This document shows, piece after piece, positions 40,989 through 49,151 of a stretch of 64,000 nucleotides of DNA; the stretch's first letter is position 1, and each line of letters opens with the position of its first letter. The notes below the pieces were generated by a model. The model made no database searches, had not been told where the DNA came from, and saw only the letters and a list, made by a program, of their open reading frames with translations. The DNA comes from Janthinobacterium sp. 1_2014MBL_MicDiv. Its GTDB lineage: Bacteria; Pseudomonadota; Gammaproteobacteria; Burkholderiales; Burkholderiaceae_D. A program made the position numbers and the translations under genes. The stretch spans positions 806,001 to 870,000 of the forward strand of contig NZ_CP011319.1 in the NCBI RefSeq assembly GCF_001865675.1, in the 5' to 3' direction.

Positions 40989-43121
40989 CTATTCTTGCGG
41001 CACCAGGGCCAGCGCCGCGCTGAAGTCGCCCATGGCCTTGCCGCCATTGGCCACCAGCGCCTTGTCGCGCGTGGTCAGGCCGTCGAGTACGGGCAGCGCA
41101 AAGCGGTGCGTGATGGCGCGCAGGATGGACGCCGAATCGTATTGCGTATGATCAACCAATCCCTTTTTCACGTACGGCGAGACGAGGATGGCCGGCACGC
41201 GCGTGCCCGGACCCCAGCGGTCGCCCTTCGGCGGCGCGGCGTGGTCGTAGAAGCCGCCATTTTCATCGTAGGTGACGATGACCAGCATGTTCTTCCATTG
41301 CGGACTCTTTTTCAGCTGGGCGATGACGCCGGCGATATGCGCGTCGCCATCGGCCACGCTGGCATAGCCCGCGTGCTGGTTCAAGTTGCCCTGCGGCTTG
41401 TAGAAGGTCACGGCCGGCAGCTTGCCGGCGCCCGCGTCGCTGAGGAACTGGCTGTCGAAGTCGCGCAGGTGGGCGGCGCGGTAGGCGGGCGCTTTCACCG
41501 GGTCCATGCTGGCGAAGTAATTGAACGGCTGGTGGTGGAACTGGAAGTTCGGCGGGCTGGGGAAGCTGCCGGCGCGCGCGCTGGCCGTGGCCAGGGCCGT
41601 CGTATCCTTCCAGGCGCCCGCATACCAGGCCCAGTCGATATTCTTGGCTGACAGCAGGTCGCCGATATTCGTCTGCGTCTGCTGCGGCAGGGTGGTGGCC
41701 TTGCCGGTGTCCGCATACAGCTTGCTGCTGTCGCCCGAGGCCGGGGCGTTGCTGCTGGGCTGGAAGGGCGGCTGCATGGTGTTGACGGCGTAAAACATGC
41801 CGTTGCTGTCGGCCGGCGTCAGCGCGCCGTCATTGGCGTAGGCGGGCGCGCCATTCAAGACCGTGGCGGGCGCCGTGGCGGACGGCGTCAGGCGCAGGAA
41901 GTTGCCCTTGGCGTCGACGTCGATCTTCGCGATCGACCCTTTCGCCACCGAGGTGTCGGCATTCGGATAGGTGGGCGCGCAGGCGCAGATCAGGTACTGG
42001 TGGGTGAGGAAGGAGCCGCCGAACGCGCCGATGAACAGGTTGTCGGCCAGCGCATATTGCCTGGCGATGTCCCACAGCTGCATCTTGCTGCCGTCGTAAT
42101 AGCCCATGGCCAGGCCGCCGGCGTCGGAATAGGCCGCGAACTTGTCGTTGGCGCCGCCGTTGATCTGCATCTGGTTGTTGTAGAAGCGGTGCACGAGGTC
42201 GCGCGTGATCACCGATTGCGGCAGGTACAGGGGGCTGCCGGCGGCGTCGATCTGGAACGGCTTGTTTGGCAGGTTGGCCGACTGCGCCTGCGTGATGACG
42301 GTGCTCTGGCCGGCCGCCGTCATGCCGCCCCAGGTGGGCGGCAGCACGGGCAGGGTGCTGCCATCGATATCCTTTTGCGGCACGTAGGCGGAGGTCGACG
42401 TGGGGTTGACGCCCGGCACGCCATTGGCGCCCGGGAACAGGCCGTACAGATTGTCGAAGCCGCGGTTTTCCGCGTAGATGACGACGATGGTCTGGATATT
42501 GTTCAGCGCCAGCGCGCCGTTCAGCGCGGCCAGTGCATCGGCGGGCGCCGCCTGCGCGCTGGCGCCGGCGATCAGCGCCGTGACGCTGGCGTTTTCCGCC
42601 TTCAGTTTCGCCAGCTCGTCGCCGCTGGCCTTGTTGAAGTCGGACGCCAGTCCCGCTTCCGACACGCCGAGGCGCGCCGCCAGCTTGCTGCTGGCGGCCG
42701 CAAAGTCGCCGCCATTGCCTTCCATGACTTGCGCCAGTTCCGTCGACAGGGCGCTGACGAACGCGCCGTGGCCAGCGGGGGCGCGCAGCAGCAGTTTTTG
42801 CGTGACCTTGCTGCCGCTGTCGCCGATGGCCTCGTGGCGGATGGCGTCCGTGCCCACCGTCACCAGCACGGCGCCCTGGCCTTCCAGGCTGTAGCTGCCG
42901 TCGGCCGCCGTCCTGACGGGGGTCGAGGCGCTGTCGCACGTCAGTTTGGTCGTGCTGCTTTCCACGCAGACCTGGGCGTTTTCATAGTAGCTGCCGATGA
43001 CCTGGCCCGTGATGTGCGGCGTGACGGCGTAGTCGCTGCCGCAGGCCGCCAGGCTCAGCGACAGCAATAATGGCAGGGGACGTAGGACGGGAGCTAAGGT
43101 GATTCTGGCGTGCGGTTTCAT
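40989..43121 (-). CDS. secreted acid phosphatase/phospholipase C-family phosphoesterase
   Basis: A 710-residue lipoprotein (lipobox LAACG) with a phosphoesterase domain of the AcpA/bacterial phospholipase C type. Metal-site segments are VVIYAENRGFDNLYGLFPG, THQYLICACAP, ADGDAHIAGVIAQL and VTYDENGGFYDHAAPPKGDRWGPGTRVP. An N-terminal beta domain (residues 30-200) precedes the catalytic part. It probably releases phosphate from organic esters outside the cell. I start it at the second ATG (43121) because GAGG lies 7 nt before it and only 1 nt before ATG 43127. A PhoB-box-like repeat lies upstream. Confidence 0.88.
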   Translation of the reverse strand: MKPHARITLAPVLRPLPLLLSLSLAACGSDYAVTPHITGQVIGSYYENAQVCVESSTTKLTCDSASTPVRTAADGSYSLEGQGAVLVTVGTDAIRHEAIGDSGSKVTQKLLLRAPAGHGAFVSALSTELAQVMEGNGGDFAAASSKLAARLGVSEAGLASDFNKASGDELAKLKAENASVTALIAGASAQAAPADALAALNGALALNNIQTIVVIYAENRGFDNLYGLFPGANGVPGVNPTSTSAYVPQKDIDGSTLPVLPPTWGGMTAAGQSTVITQAQSANLPNKPFQIDAAGSPLYLPQSVITRDLVHRFYNNQMQINGGANDKFAAYSDAGGLAMGYYDGSKMQLWDIARQYALADNLFIGAFGGSFLTHQYLICACAPTYPNADTSVAKGSIAKIDVDAKGNFLRLTPSATAPATVLNGAPAYANDGALTPADSNGMFYAVNTMQPPFQPSSNAPASGDSSKLYADTGKATTLPQQTQTNIGDLLSAKNIDWAWYAGAWKDTTALATASARAGSFPSPPNFQFHHQPFNYFASMDPVKAPAYRAAHLRDFDSQFLSDAGAGKLPAVTFYKPQGNLNQHAGYASVADGDAHIAGVIAQLKKSPQWKNMLVIVTYDENGGFYDHAAPPKGDRWGPGTRVPAILVSPYVKKGLVDHTQYDSASILRAITHRFALPVLDGLTTRDKALVANGGKAMGDFSAALALVPQE

Positions 43122-43166
43122 GTTCATGCCTCGTGGGGGGAAAACGTCGCATGCTAGGCAGGCAAT

Positions 43167-43183
43167 ATGTCAGCTGCGTGACA
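43167..43183 (-). promoter_or_regulatory. PhoB-box-like repeat upstream of the phosphoesterase gene
   Basis: On the minus strand TGTCAC-GCAGC-TGACAT forms two TGTCAC-like half-boxes 11 nt apart, the layout of a PhoB box. It is nearly the same sequence as the plus-strand box at 43243-43260 but inverted, and lies about 45 nt before the phosphoesterase start. Confidence 0.55.
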
Positions 43184-43204
43184 TGTCAGGCGCTGTTACA
43201 TGAC

Positions 43205-43229
43205 GTAATGTACGGACTTGATACATTAC
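43205..43229. promoter_or_regulatory. inverted repeat midway between divergent genes
   Basis: GTAATGTA (43205-43212) and TACATTAC (43222-43229) are perfect 8-bp arms with a 9-nt spacer, centred between the two PhoB-box-like repeats. Candidate binding site for a second regulator. Confidence 0.5.
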
Positions 43230-43242
43230 TTTTCGCAGGGTC

Positions 43243-43260
43243 TTGTCACGCAGCTGTCAC
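43243..43260 (+). promoter_or_regulatory. PhoB-box-like direct repeat upstream of the cytochrome c peroxidase gene
   Basis: TTGTCAC-GCAG-CTGTCAC gives two 7-nt direct repeats with an 11-nt period, close to the CTGTCAT-type Pho box. It ends 24 nt before ATG 43285, so with a TACGCT -10 at 43271-43276 the leader would be extremely short. Confidence 0.6.
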
Positions 43261-43284
43261 ATGCCGTTGCTACGCTGCCACCCC

Positions 43285-44562
43285 ATGTTGAAACCGAATC
43301 CTTCCCTGCTGCTGGCGGCGGCCAGCGCCATCTGCCTGCTGGCCGCCTGCCAGCCCGCGCCGCCGACAGAAACCCAGGCCGCTGCTGCACCTGCCTACCT
43401 GGCGGGCGCCTACGCGCCGACGCTGAAACGCCAGCCTTCGGTACAGGAAATGACGGCCATGGGGCGCGCCATGTTCTTTGAGCCCAGCCTGTCCGTCTCG
43501 GGCAAGCTGGCCTGCGCCAGCTGTCACAGTCCCGAACACGCCTACGGCCCGCCGAACGGCCTGGCCGTGCAGCTCGGCGGCCCGGAGCTCAAGGATGCAG
43601 GCACGCGCGCGGCGCCATCCTTGCGCTATATCCAGAACGCGCCGGCCTTTACCGAGCATTTCCACGACGATGACGGCGACGACAGCGTCGACGCTGGGCC
43701 GACTGGAGGGCGCAACTGGGATGGCCGCGCCCAGTCCGGCCATGAACAGGCGCTGGCGCCCCTGCTGTCGCCGCGCGAGATGGGCAACCGCGATGCGGCG
43801 GCCGTGGTGGCCAGGTTACGGGCCGGTCCCCTGGCCGCGCAATTTCGCCGCACGTATGGCGACGATATCTTCGCGCAGCCGGGTCAGGCGCTGCGCTGGG
43901 CGCTGATGTCGCTGGAAGTGTTCCAGGAAAGTCCGGCCGACTTCTATCCGTACACGAGCAAGTACGACGCCGTGCTGCGCAAGCAAGCCGTTTTGAGCCC
44001 GCAGGAGGCGCGCGGCCTGGCCCTGTTCAATGCTGAAAACAAGGGCAATTGCGCCTCGTGCCACATCAGCCAGGTCAGCCCCGGCGGCGTCTTTCCGCAA
44101 TTTACCGACTACGGCTTGATCAATCTCGGCGTGCCGCGCAACGGCCGGTTGCCGGCCAATACGGACCCGGCGTTCTTCGACCTGGGGTTGTGCGGCCCGG
44201 ACCGCACCGATTTGACGCAGCACAAGGAATATTGCGGCAGCTTCAAGACGCCGTCGCTGCGCAACGTGGCGCTGCGCCAGGTGTTCTTCCATAACGGCAG
44301 TTTTGCCAGCCTCGAGCAGGTGCTGCGCTTTTACGTGCAGCGCGACACGGCGCCGCAGAAATGGTATCCGCAAGACAGGAACGGCAAGGTGCACAAATAC
44401 GACGATCTGCCGCCGGGCCTGGAAGCGAACGTGAATGGGGAAGCGCCGTTCGACCGCCAGCCGGGCCAGGCGCCGGCCCTGAATGAACGCGAGATCGCCG
44501 ACGTGATCGCCTTCCTGCACACCCTGACCGATAGCGACCAGCTGGCCCACGCCAGACACTGA
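43285..44562 (+). CDS. di-haem cytochrome c peroxidase (lipoprotein)
   Basis: Periplasmic peroxidase or MauG-like di-haem protein, 425 residues, with lipobox LLAAC after MLKPNPSLLLAAASAI. Two c-type haem motifs are present: CASCH near residue 80 and CASCH near residue 258. Later GSFKTPSLRNVALRQVFFHNGSF and EIADVIAFLHTLT are family hallmarks. It would reduce hydrogen peroxide with electrons from cytochrome c. I choose ATG 43285 since the signal peptide starts there; ATG 43261 lies in the Pho-box region. Divergent from the phosphoesterase gene. Confidence 0.92.
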   Translation: MLKPNPSLLLAAASAICLLAACQPAPPTETQAAAAPAYLAGAYAPTLKRQPSVQEMTAMGRAMFFEPSLSVSGKLACASCHSPEHAYGPPNGLAVQLGGPELKDAGTRAAPSLRYIQNAPAFTEHFHDDDGDDSVDAGPTGGRNWDGRAQSGHEQALAPLLSPREMGNRDAAAVVARLRAGPLAAQFRRTYGDDIFAQPGQALRWALMSLEVFQESPADFYPYTSKYDAVLRKQAVLSPQEARGLALFNAENKGNCASCHISQVSPGGVFPQFTDYGLINLGVPRNGRLPANTDPAFFDLGLCGPDRTDLTQHKEYCGSFKTPSLRNVALRQVFFHNGSFASLEQVLRFYVQRDTAPQKWYPQDRNGKVHKYDDLPPGLEANVNGEAPFDRQPGQAPALNEREIADVIAFLHTLTDSDQLAHARH

Positions 44563-44711
44563 CAGGATGGCGAAAAGATATCAAGATACCATTGCTTACA
44601 AATACGCTACAAATCCGTGTTTTTATGTGCGTTAGCGAACGCTCGAAAATTTTATCCAGGTGTATATTGCGGACTGATCTGTGTCTTTTGATAACAATGA
44701 AAGGGAATATC

Positions 44712-45041
44712 ATGAAAGTAAGCAAAAATTGGATGACCCTGTGCGCCGCCGGGATGATGGTCGTTGCGCTGGCCGCCTGCCAGAAGAAGGAAGATGTCGC
44801 AGCCGGTCCTGCAGAGCAAGCGGGCCAGAAGATCGATGCCGCCGCAGCCAAGGCTGAAGCCGACATCAAGGCTGCCGCCGCCAAGGCCGATGCCGCCGTG
44901 AGCCAGGCCGCTTCCGACACGGGCGCGAAGATCGACCAGGTCGCCGCTGACGCCGACAAGAAAATGACCGAAGCGGCCGATGCCGTCGGCCAGAAGGTGG
45001 AAAAAGCCGGCGAAAAGATCCAGGACGCCGCACACAAGTAA
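44712..45041 (+). CDS. small Ala/Lys-rich coiled-coil lipoprotein
   Basis: A 109-residue lipoprotein, lipobox LAAC, in which the mature part is an almost uninterrupted amphipathic helix of repeated units (KIDAAAAKAEADIKAAAAKADAAV, then KIDQVAADADKKMTEAADAVGQKVEKAGEKIQDAAHK), like LEA or apolipoprotein repeats. Probably an envelope structural or stress protein. The start has AAAGGG. Upstream, GCGTTAGCGAACGC (44629-44642) is a small palindrome and TATATT at 44663-44668 may be its -10. Confidence 0.75.
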   Translation: MKVSKNWMTLCAAGMMVVALAACQKKEDVAAGPAEQAGQKIDAAAAKAEADIKAAAAKADAAVSQAASDTGAKIDQVAADADKKMTEAADAVGQKVEKAGEKIQDAAHK

Positions 45042-45110
45042 TCGCTGCTCATCTGGCACAGGCCGCTTACGCCGGCCTGGCCGCTTGCAGCCAGTGACCG
45101 TGGCGGCCGC

Positions 45111-47222
45111 TCAGCCGGCCGCCGCCGTACCGCAGGCACCCGGGGCGTCGTCCGCAGCCGGGGCCGCCGCCATGGCGCTGCCCTTCTCCTCCTTTGTACC
45201 CAATACCACGCTCAGGTCGACATAGCCGTCGCGCCACGCCCGTTCCAGGTCTTGTTCCACCGCCTCGAGCGTCGTGCGTTCCACGTGCCGGAAGCCGCGC
45301 AAGCCATACGCCCGGTTGCGTCCGTGCGCCTTGGCCAGGTACAGCGCCATGTCGATCAGATTGACGCTGCGCTCCCAGCTCAGGGGCTGGCCCAGCGGCG
45401 ACAGCGGATACGGCGCGAAACCGACGGAAACGTGCACGCCGATCGCCTGTCCCTGGTATTCGATCCTTTGCGCGGCCACGCCATTGAGGATGCGCCGCGC
45501 GATATCGTCGAGTCCATCGCGCGCGACGGCGGGCAGGAAGGCAAGGAATTCCTCGCCGCCCCAGCGCACGATCATGTCCGTTTCGCGCAACACCTCGTGC
45601 AGGGTTTCGGCGATGCTGGTCAGCACCAGGTCGCCTGCCGCATGGCCGTAGCGGTCATTGATATGCTTGAAATGGTCGACGTCGAGCAGGAACAGCGCAC
45701 CGACCACGTCGCTTCCCGCGTACGTTTGCAGCGGCTTGCCCGCGTGGTTGCGCATGAATTCCTGGAAATGCCGGCGGTTGTACAGGGCCGTCAGCGGGTC
45801 GCGCGAACTTTGCCGCTTGAGTTCCTGGTTCTTCACCTTCAGCTGCACGTTCGCATGGCGTACCTTGCGGTACAGCATGCCGACGATGACGGAAGCCATG
45901 GCCAGCACCAGTGCCAGCAGCCACCACACGCGCTGCTGCAGGCGGCGGTTGTCGAGTTCGGCGCTCTTGATCTGGTTTTCGCGGCTCAGCAGCTCGATCT
46001 GGCGCTGCTTCTTTTCCATCTCATATTTTTCCTGCAGCTCGTACACGGCCTTTTGCCGCTGTTTCTCGAACAGCTGGTTGGAAATGCCCCGTTCGCGGTG
46101 GTAGGCCGTGACGGCGCCGCGCATGTCGCCCGCCTTTTCCAGCGCCTGGCCGTATTCGAGCAGCACGGCCTGCATGTCCGGCTGGTTGGCCGTGCGCTCG
46201 TAGTATTCGAGGCCCGTGGCCACGCTTTGCTTGCCTTCCTGTAAACGCCCCTGGCCGATCAGCGCTTGGCCGATGTTCAGGCGCGCCGTCGCCTCCACCT
46301 GTTCATTGTTGATCAGGCGGGCCGCCGTGATGGCCTCGTTCGCGTAGCGCAGGGTTTGCGGATAGTCGCCTTCCTTCAGATAGCTGTCCGACAGGTTGAC
46401 GAGGGTGGTCGCCACCATGCCGCGGGCGCCCAGCTTGCGTTCGAGGGCCAGCGCCGCCAGCAGCGCGCGCTGGCCCCGCTGCGGCTGCTGCGCATCGAGT
46501 GCCAGGCCGTATTCCGTGTTCTTCGCCTGCGCCATGCGGCCCGGCGATTCCAGCGTGCCGGAGACGGCCAGCAATTCGTCGAGCACCTGGAAACCCTTGT
46601 CGTATTCGCGCATCTGCGTGTACAGCAGGGTGAGGGCGTTCAGGGCGGCGGCCAGGCTGGACGGCGAATCGCTCTGGCGCGCCAGGTCGACGGCGGCCTG
46701 CAGCTTGGCCAGCGCGGACGGGAAATTGCCTTCCTCGGCCCACGACTGGCCCGCGCTGATGGTCGCCTGCACGCGCACGGGCAAGTCGTCCGTGCGGTTG
46801 GCGATCTTTTCTGCCTCGAAGGCCAGCAGGTGCGAGGCGCGGCGCTCGTTCATGGCGAACGTGATGTAGGCCTTGCACAGCATGCCTTTGGCCAGCGCCA
46901 CGTCGTTATTGTGCTGGCGGGCGTAGGCGATCAATTCCTCGGCCAGCTGCATGGCGATATCGTTCTGCCCCAGGCGCATGCGCACGGTGCTCAGCTGGGT
47001 GAGGAATTCGGCGCGCACCGCCAGGGGCGCGCTGCGCGCCTGCGTTTCCACTTCCTCCAGGCGCAGCAGGGCGCGGTCCGGCACGAAGCGGCCATCCTCG
47101 CGCACGGCGTCGATGCGCTGCAGCAGCTCGTCCTGGGCGCCGGCGGCGGGCGGCAGCAGGCATGCCAGTGCCAGCAGCCAATGCGCCTTCCGCCATGATG
47201 CCCGTTTCTCTCTGCCTGCCAA
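45111..47222 (-). CDS. TPR sensor diguanylate cyclase (GGDEF)
   Basis: A 703-residue enzyme making cyclic di-GMP. After a signal peptide (WLLALACLLPPAAGA) comes a periplasmic array of TPR-like helices (to about 400), a coiled coil, one membrane helix (VWWLLALVLAMASVIVGMLY) and a GGDEF domain with active-site WGGEEF and LLDVDHFKHIND. The periplasmic TPR part is likely the sensor. A TATAAT at 47259-47264 excludes the upstream TTG at 47279, so I start at TTG 47222 with GGGGGCGGGAAG before it. C-terminal 40 residues are Ala-rich and disordered. Single gene. Confidence 0.9.
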   Translation of the reverse strand: MAGREKRASWRKAHWLLALACLLPPAAGAQDELLQRIDAVREDGRFVPDRALLRLEEVETQARSAPLAVRAEFLTQLSTVRMRLGQNDIAMQLAEELIAYARQHNNDVALAKGMLCKAYITFAMNERRASHLLAFEAEKIANRTDDLPVRVQATISAGQSWAEEGNFPSALAKLQAAVDLARQSDSPSSLAAALNALTLLYTQMREYDKGFQVLDELLAVSGTLESPGRMAQAKNTEYGLALDAQQPQRGQRALLAALALERKLGARGMVATTLVNLSDSYLKEGDYPQTLRYANEAITAARLINNEQVEATARLNIGQALIGQGRLQEGKQSVATGLEYYERTANQPDMQAVLLEYGQALEKAGDMRGAVTAYHRERGISNQLFEKQRQKAVYELQEKYEMEKKQRQIELLSRENQIKSAELDNRRLQQRVWWLLALVLAMASVIVGMLYRKVRHANVQLKVKNQELKRQSSRDPLTALYNRRHFQEFMRNHAGKPLQTYAGSDVVGALFLLDVDHFKHINDRYGHAAGDLVLTSIAETLHEVLRETDMIVRWGGEEFLAFLPAVARDGLDDIARRILNGVAAQRIEYQGQAIGVHVSVGFAPYPLSPLGQPLSWERSVNLIDMALYLAKAHGRNRAYGLRGFRHVERTTLEAVEQDLERAWRDGYVDLSVVLGTKEEKGSAMAAAPAADDAPGACGTAAAG

Positions 47223-47342
47223 CTTCCCGCCCCCGCAATGACACTCTTGTCTGCAAAGATTATATTCTGTTGCAATCAAGAAATATCACGCGGCTTGCAG
47301 AAATTTGCGAAAGTGCACACTCCCGGCATTGACAAAACAGCA

Positions 47343-49151
47343 TTACTGCGCCAGCTGCTGCAGCAGGTACAGGCGCTGGTACAGGCCGCCTTCGATCTGC
47401 ATCAGGCTGTCGTGCGGCCCCGACTCCGTGATGCGGCCATGATTGAGCACGATGATGGTGTCGGCGTCGCGGATGGTCGACAGGCGGTGGGCGATGGCGA
47501 TGATGGTCACCTTGCCGCGCAATTCGTTGAGGGCCAGTTGCACGATCTGCTCCGTCTGGCTATCGATGCGCGACGTCGCTTCGTCGAGCAGCAGGATGCG
47601 CGGCTGGCCGGCCAGCGCGCGGGCGATGGCGATCAGCTGCTTCTGTCCCGACGACAGGCGCGAGCCGCCTTCGCCCAGCGGCGTGTCGTAGCCGTGCTCC
47701 AGCGCCGCGATGAAGTCGTGCGCATGCGCGGCGCGCGCGGCCGTCTCGATCTGCGCCTGCGTGTAGCCGCGGCCCATGTCGATGTTTTCGCGCGCCGAGG
47801 CGGCCAGCAGGAACGGGTCTTGCGGCACCAGGCCCACGTCGGCGCGGAAGTGCTCGTTGTCGATGCTGTCGAGGGCGGCGCCGTTGATGGCGATGCTGCC
47901 CTGCGTGACGGGATAAAAGCGCAGCAGCAAGGACAGCAGGGTCGACTTGCCGCTGCCCGTGTGGCCGACGATGCCGAAGAAGGCGCCGTGCGGAATTTGC
48001 AGCGACAGGTCGTGCAGCACGGGCTGGTTTTCCACGTAGGCGAACGTCAGGTGCGCGATGTCGACGGCGGGCGTGTCGATGCCGGCCGCCGCATGCCGCA
48101 GGGCCGGTGTTGCCTGCTTCGGCGCGTGTTCGAGCGCCTGCGTTTCGTCGAGCAGGGCCGAGACGCGCGCCGTCGCCACCACCGACTGCTGCAGCTGGCT
48201 GAACTGCATGGTGATCTGGATCAGCGGCTCGATCACGCGCGCGATGTAGCTGATGAACGCATACAGCACGCCCACTTCCACGGCGCCCATTTCGCGGCGG
48301 CCGAAGCTGAAGATGACGACGGCCAGCAGCACTATATTGAGCATGTCGAGCGCGGGGCGCAGCAGCCAGGCGTTGGCGCGCAATTCCTGCATGCGCGCCG
48401 TGTAGTGGTCCTGGTTGATGCCCGTGAAGCGCGCGCCGAAGCGCTTTTCCGCGTTATTCGCCTGCAGCACGCTCATGCCGCCGATCGATTCGGCGATCTG
48501 CCCGTTGATTTCGCTGCGCAGGGCGCGCGCGCGCGTGACGGCCGGCGCGCTCCAGCGCTGGTACAGGAAGACGATGACCAGCACGGCCGGCAGCAGGGCC
48601 AGCACGATCAGCATCAAGCGCCAGTCGAGGAAGGCCATGGCGGCCATGGTGCCGACCAGGACGATGGTGCTGTCGAGGATGACGAATAGCACTTGCACGT
48701 ACAGCGATTTCACCGCTTCCGTGTCGTTGGTGACGCGGCTCACCAGCTGGCCCGTGATGGCGCGGTCGAAGAAGGCCATGGGCAGGCGCAGCACGTGCTG
48801 GTAGACGGTTTCGCGCAGGCGCTGCACGGAACGCATGGCCAGGCCGGACAGGCGCACCAGCTGCAGATAGCGCAGGCCGGAAGCGACCCAGCCCGTCAGC
48901 AGGCAGCCGCCCAGCAGCAATGCCATGCGCGTCCAGTCCAGGTGGCGCGGCAGCAGGTGCTGGTCGATCAGGGCCTTGCCCAAAATGGGGCCCGTCACTT
49001 CGAGGGCGGCGGCGATGATCAGCCAGAACGTGGCCCAGTTCAAGTGGCCGATGTCGGGCGCGGCGGCGCGGCGCAGCAGGCCGATCGCCTGCATGGCCTG
49101 GCGGCGCACGGATTGCGTGGCGGTGCTGGCTTGGTCGGTCTTAGATGGCAT
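47343..49151 (-). CDS. ABC exporter half-transporter B (MdlB-like)
   Basis: Type IV ABC exporter subunit, 602 residues: six membrane helices (about 40-320) then an ATPase domain with Walker A GHTGSGKST, signature LSSGQ, Walker B ILLLDEATSRID with the catalytic Glu, and H-loop IAHRLST. The first 10 nt of coding overlap the end of the partner gene, so subunits are made together. The heterodimer probably exports drugs or lipids; MdlAB function is poorly known. Confidence 0.93.
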   Translation of the reverse strand: MPSKTDQASTATQSVRRQAMQAIGLLRRAAAPDIGHLNWATFWLIIAAALEVTGPILGKALIDQHLLPRHLDWTRMALLLGGCLLTGWVASGLRYLQLVRLSGLAMRSVQRLRETVYQHVLRLPMAFFDRAITGQLVSRVTNDTEAVKSLYVQVLFVILDSTIVLVGTMAAMAFLDWRLMLIVLALLPAVLVIVFLYQRWSAPAVTRARALRSEINGQIAESIGGMSVLQANNAEKRFGARFTGINQDHYTARMQELRANAWLLRPALDMLNIVLLAVVIFSFGRREMGAVEVGVLYAFISYIARVIEPLIQITMQFSQLQQSVVATARVSALLDETQALEHAPKQATPALRHAAAGIDTPAVDIAHLTFAYVENQPVLHDLSLQIPHGAFFGIVGHTGSGKSTLLSLLLRFYPVTQGSIAINGAALDSIDNEHFRADVGLVPQDPFLLAASARENIDMGRGYTQAQIETAARAAHAHDFIAALEHGYDTPLGEGGSRLSSGQKQLIAIARALAGQPRILLLDEATSRIDSQTEQIVQLALNELRGKVTIIAIAHRLSTIRDADTIIVLNHGRITESGPHDSLMQIEGGLYQRLYLLQQLAQ

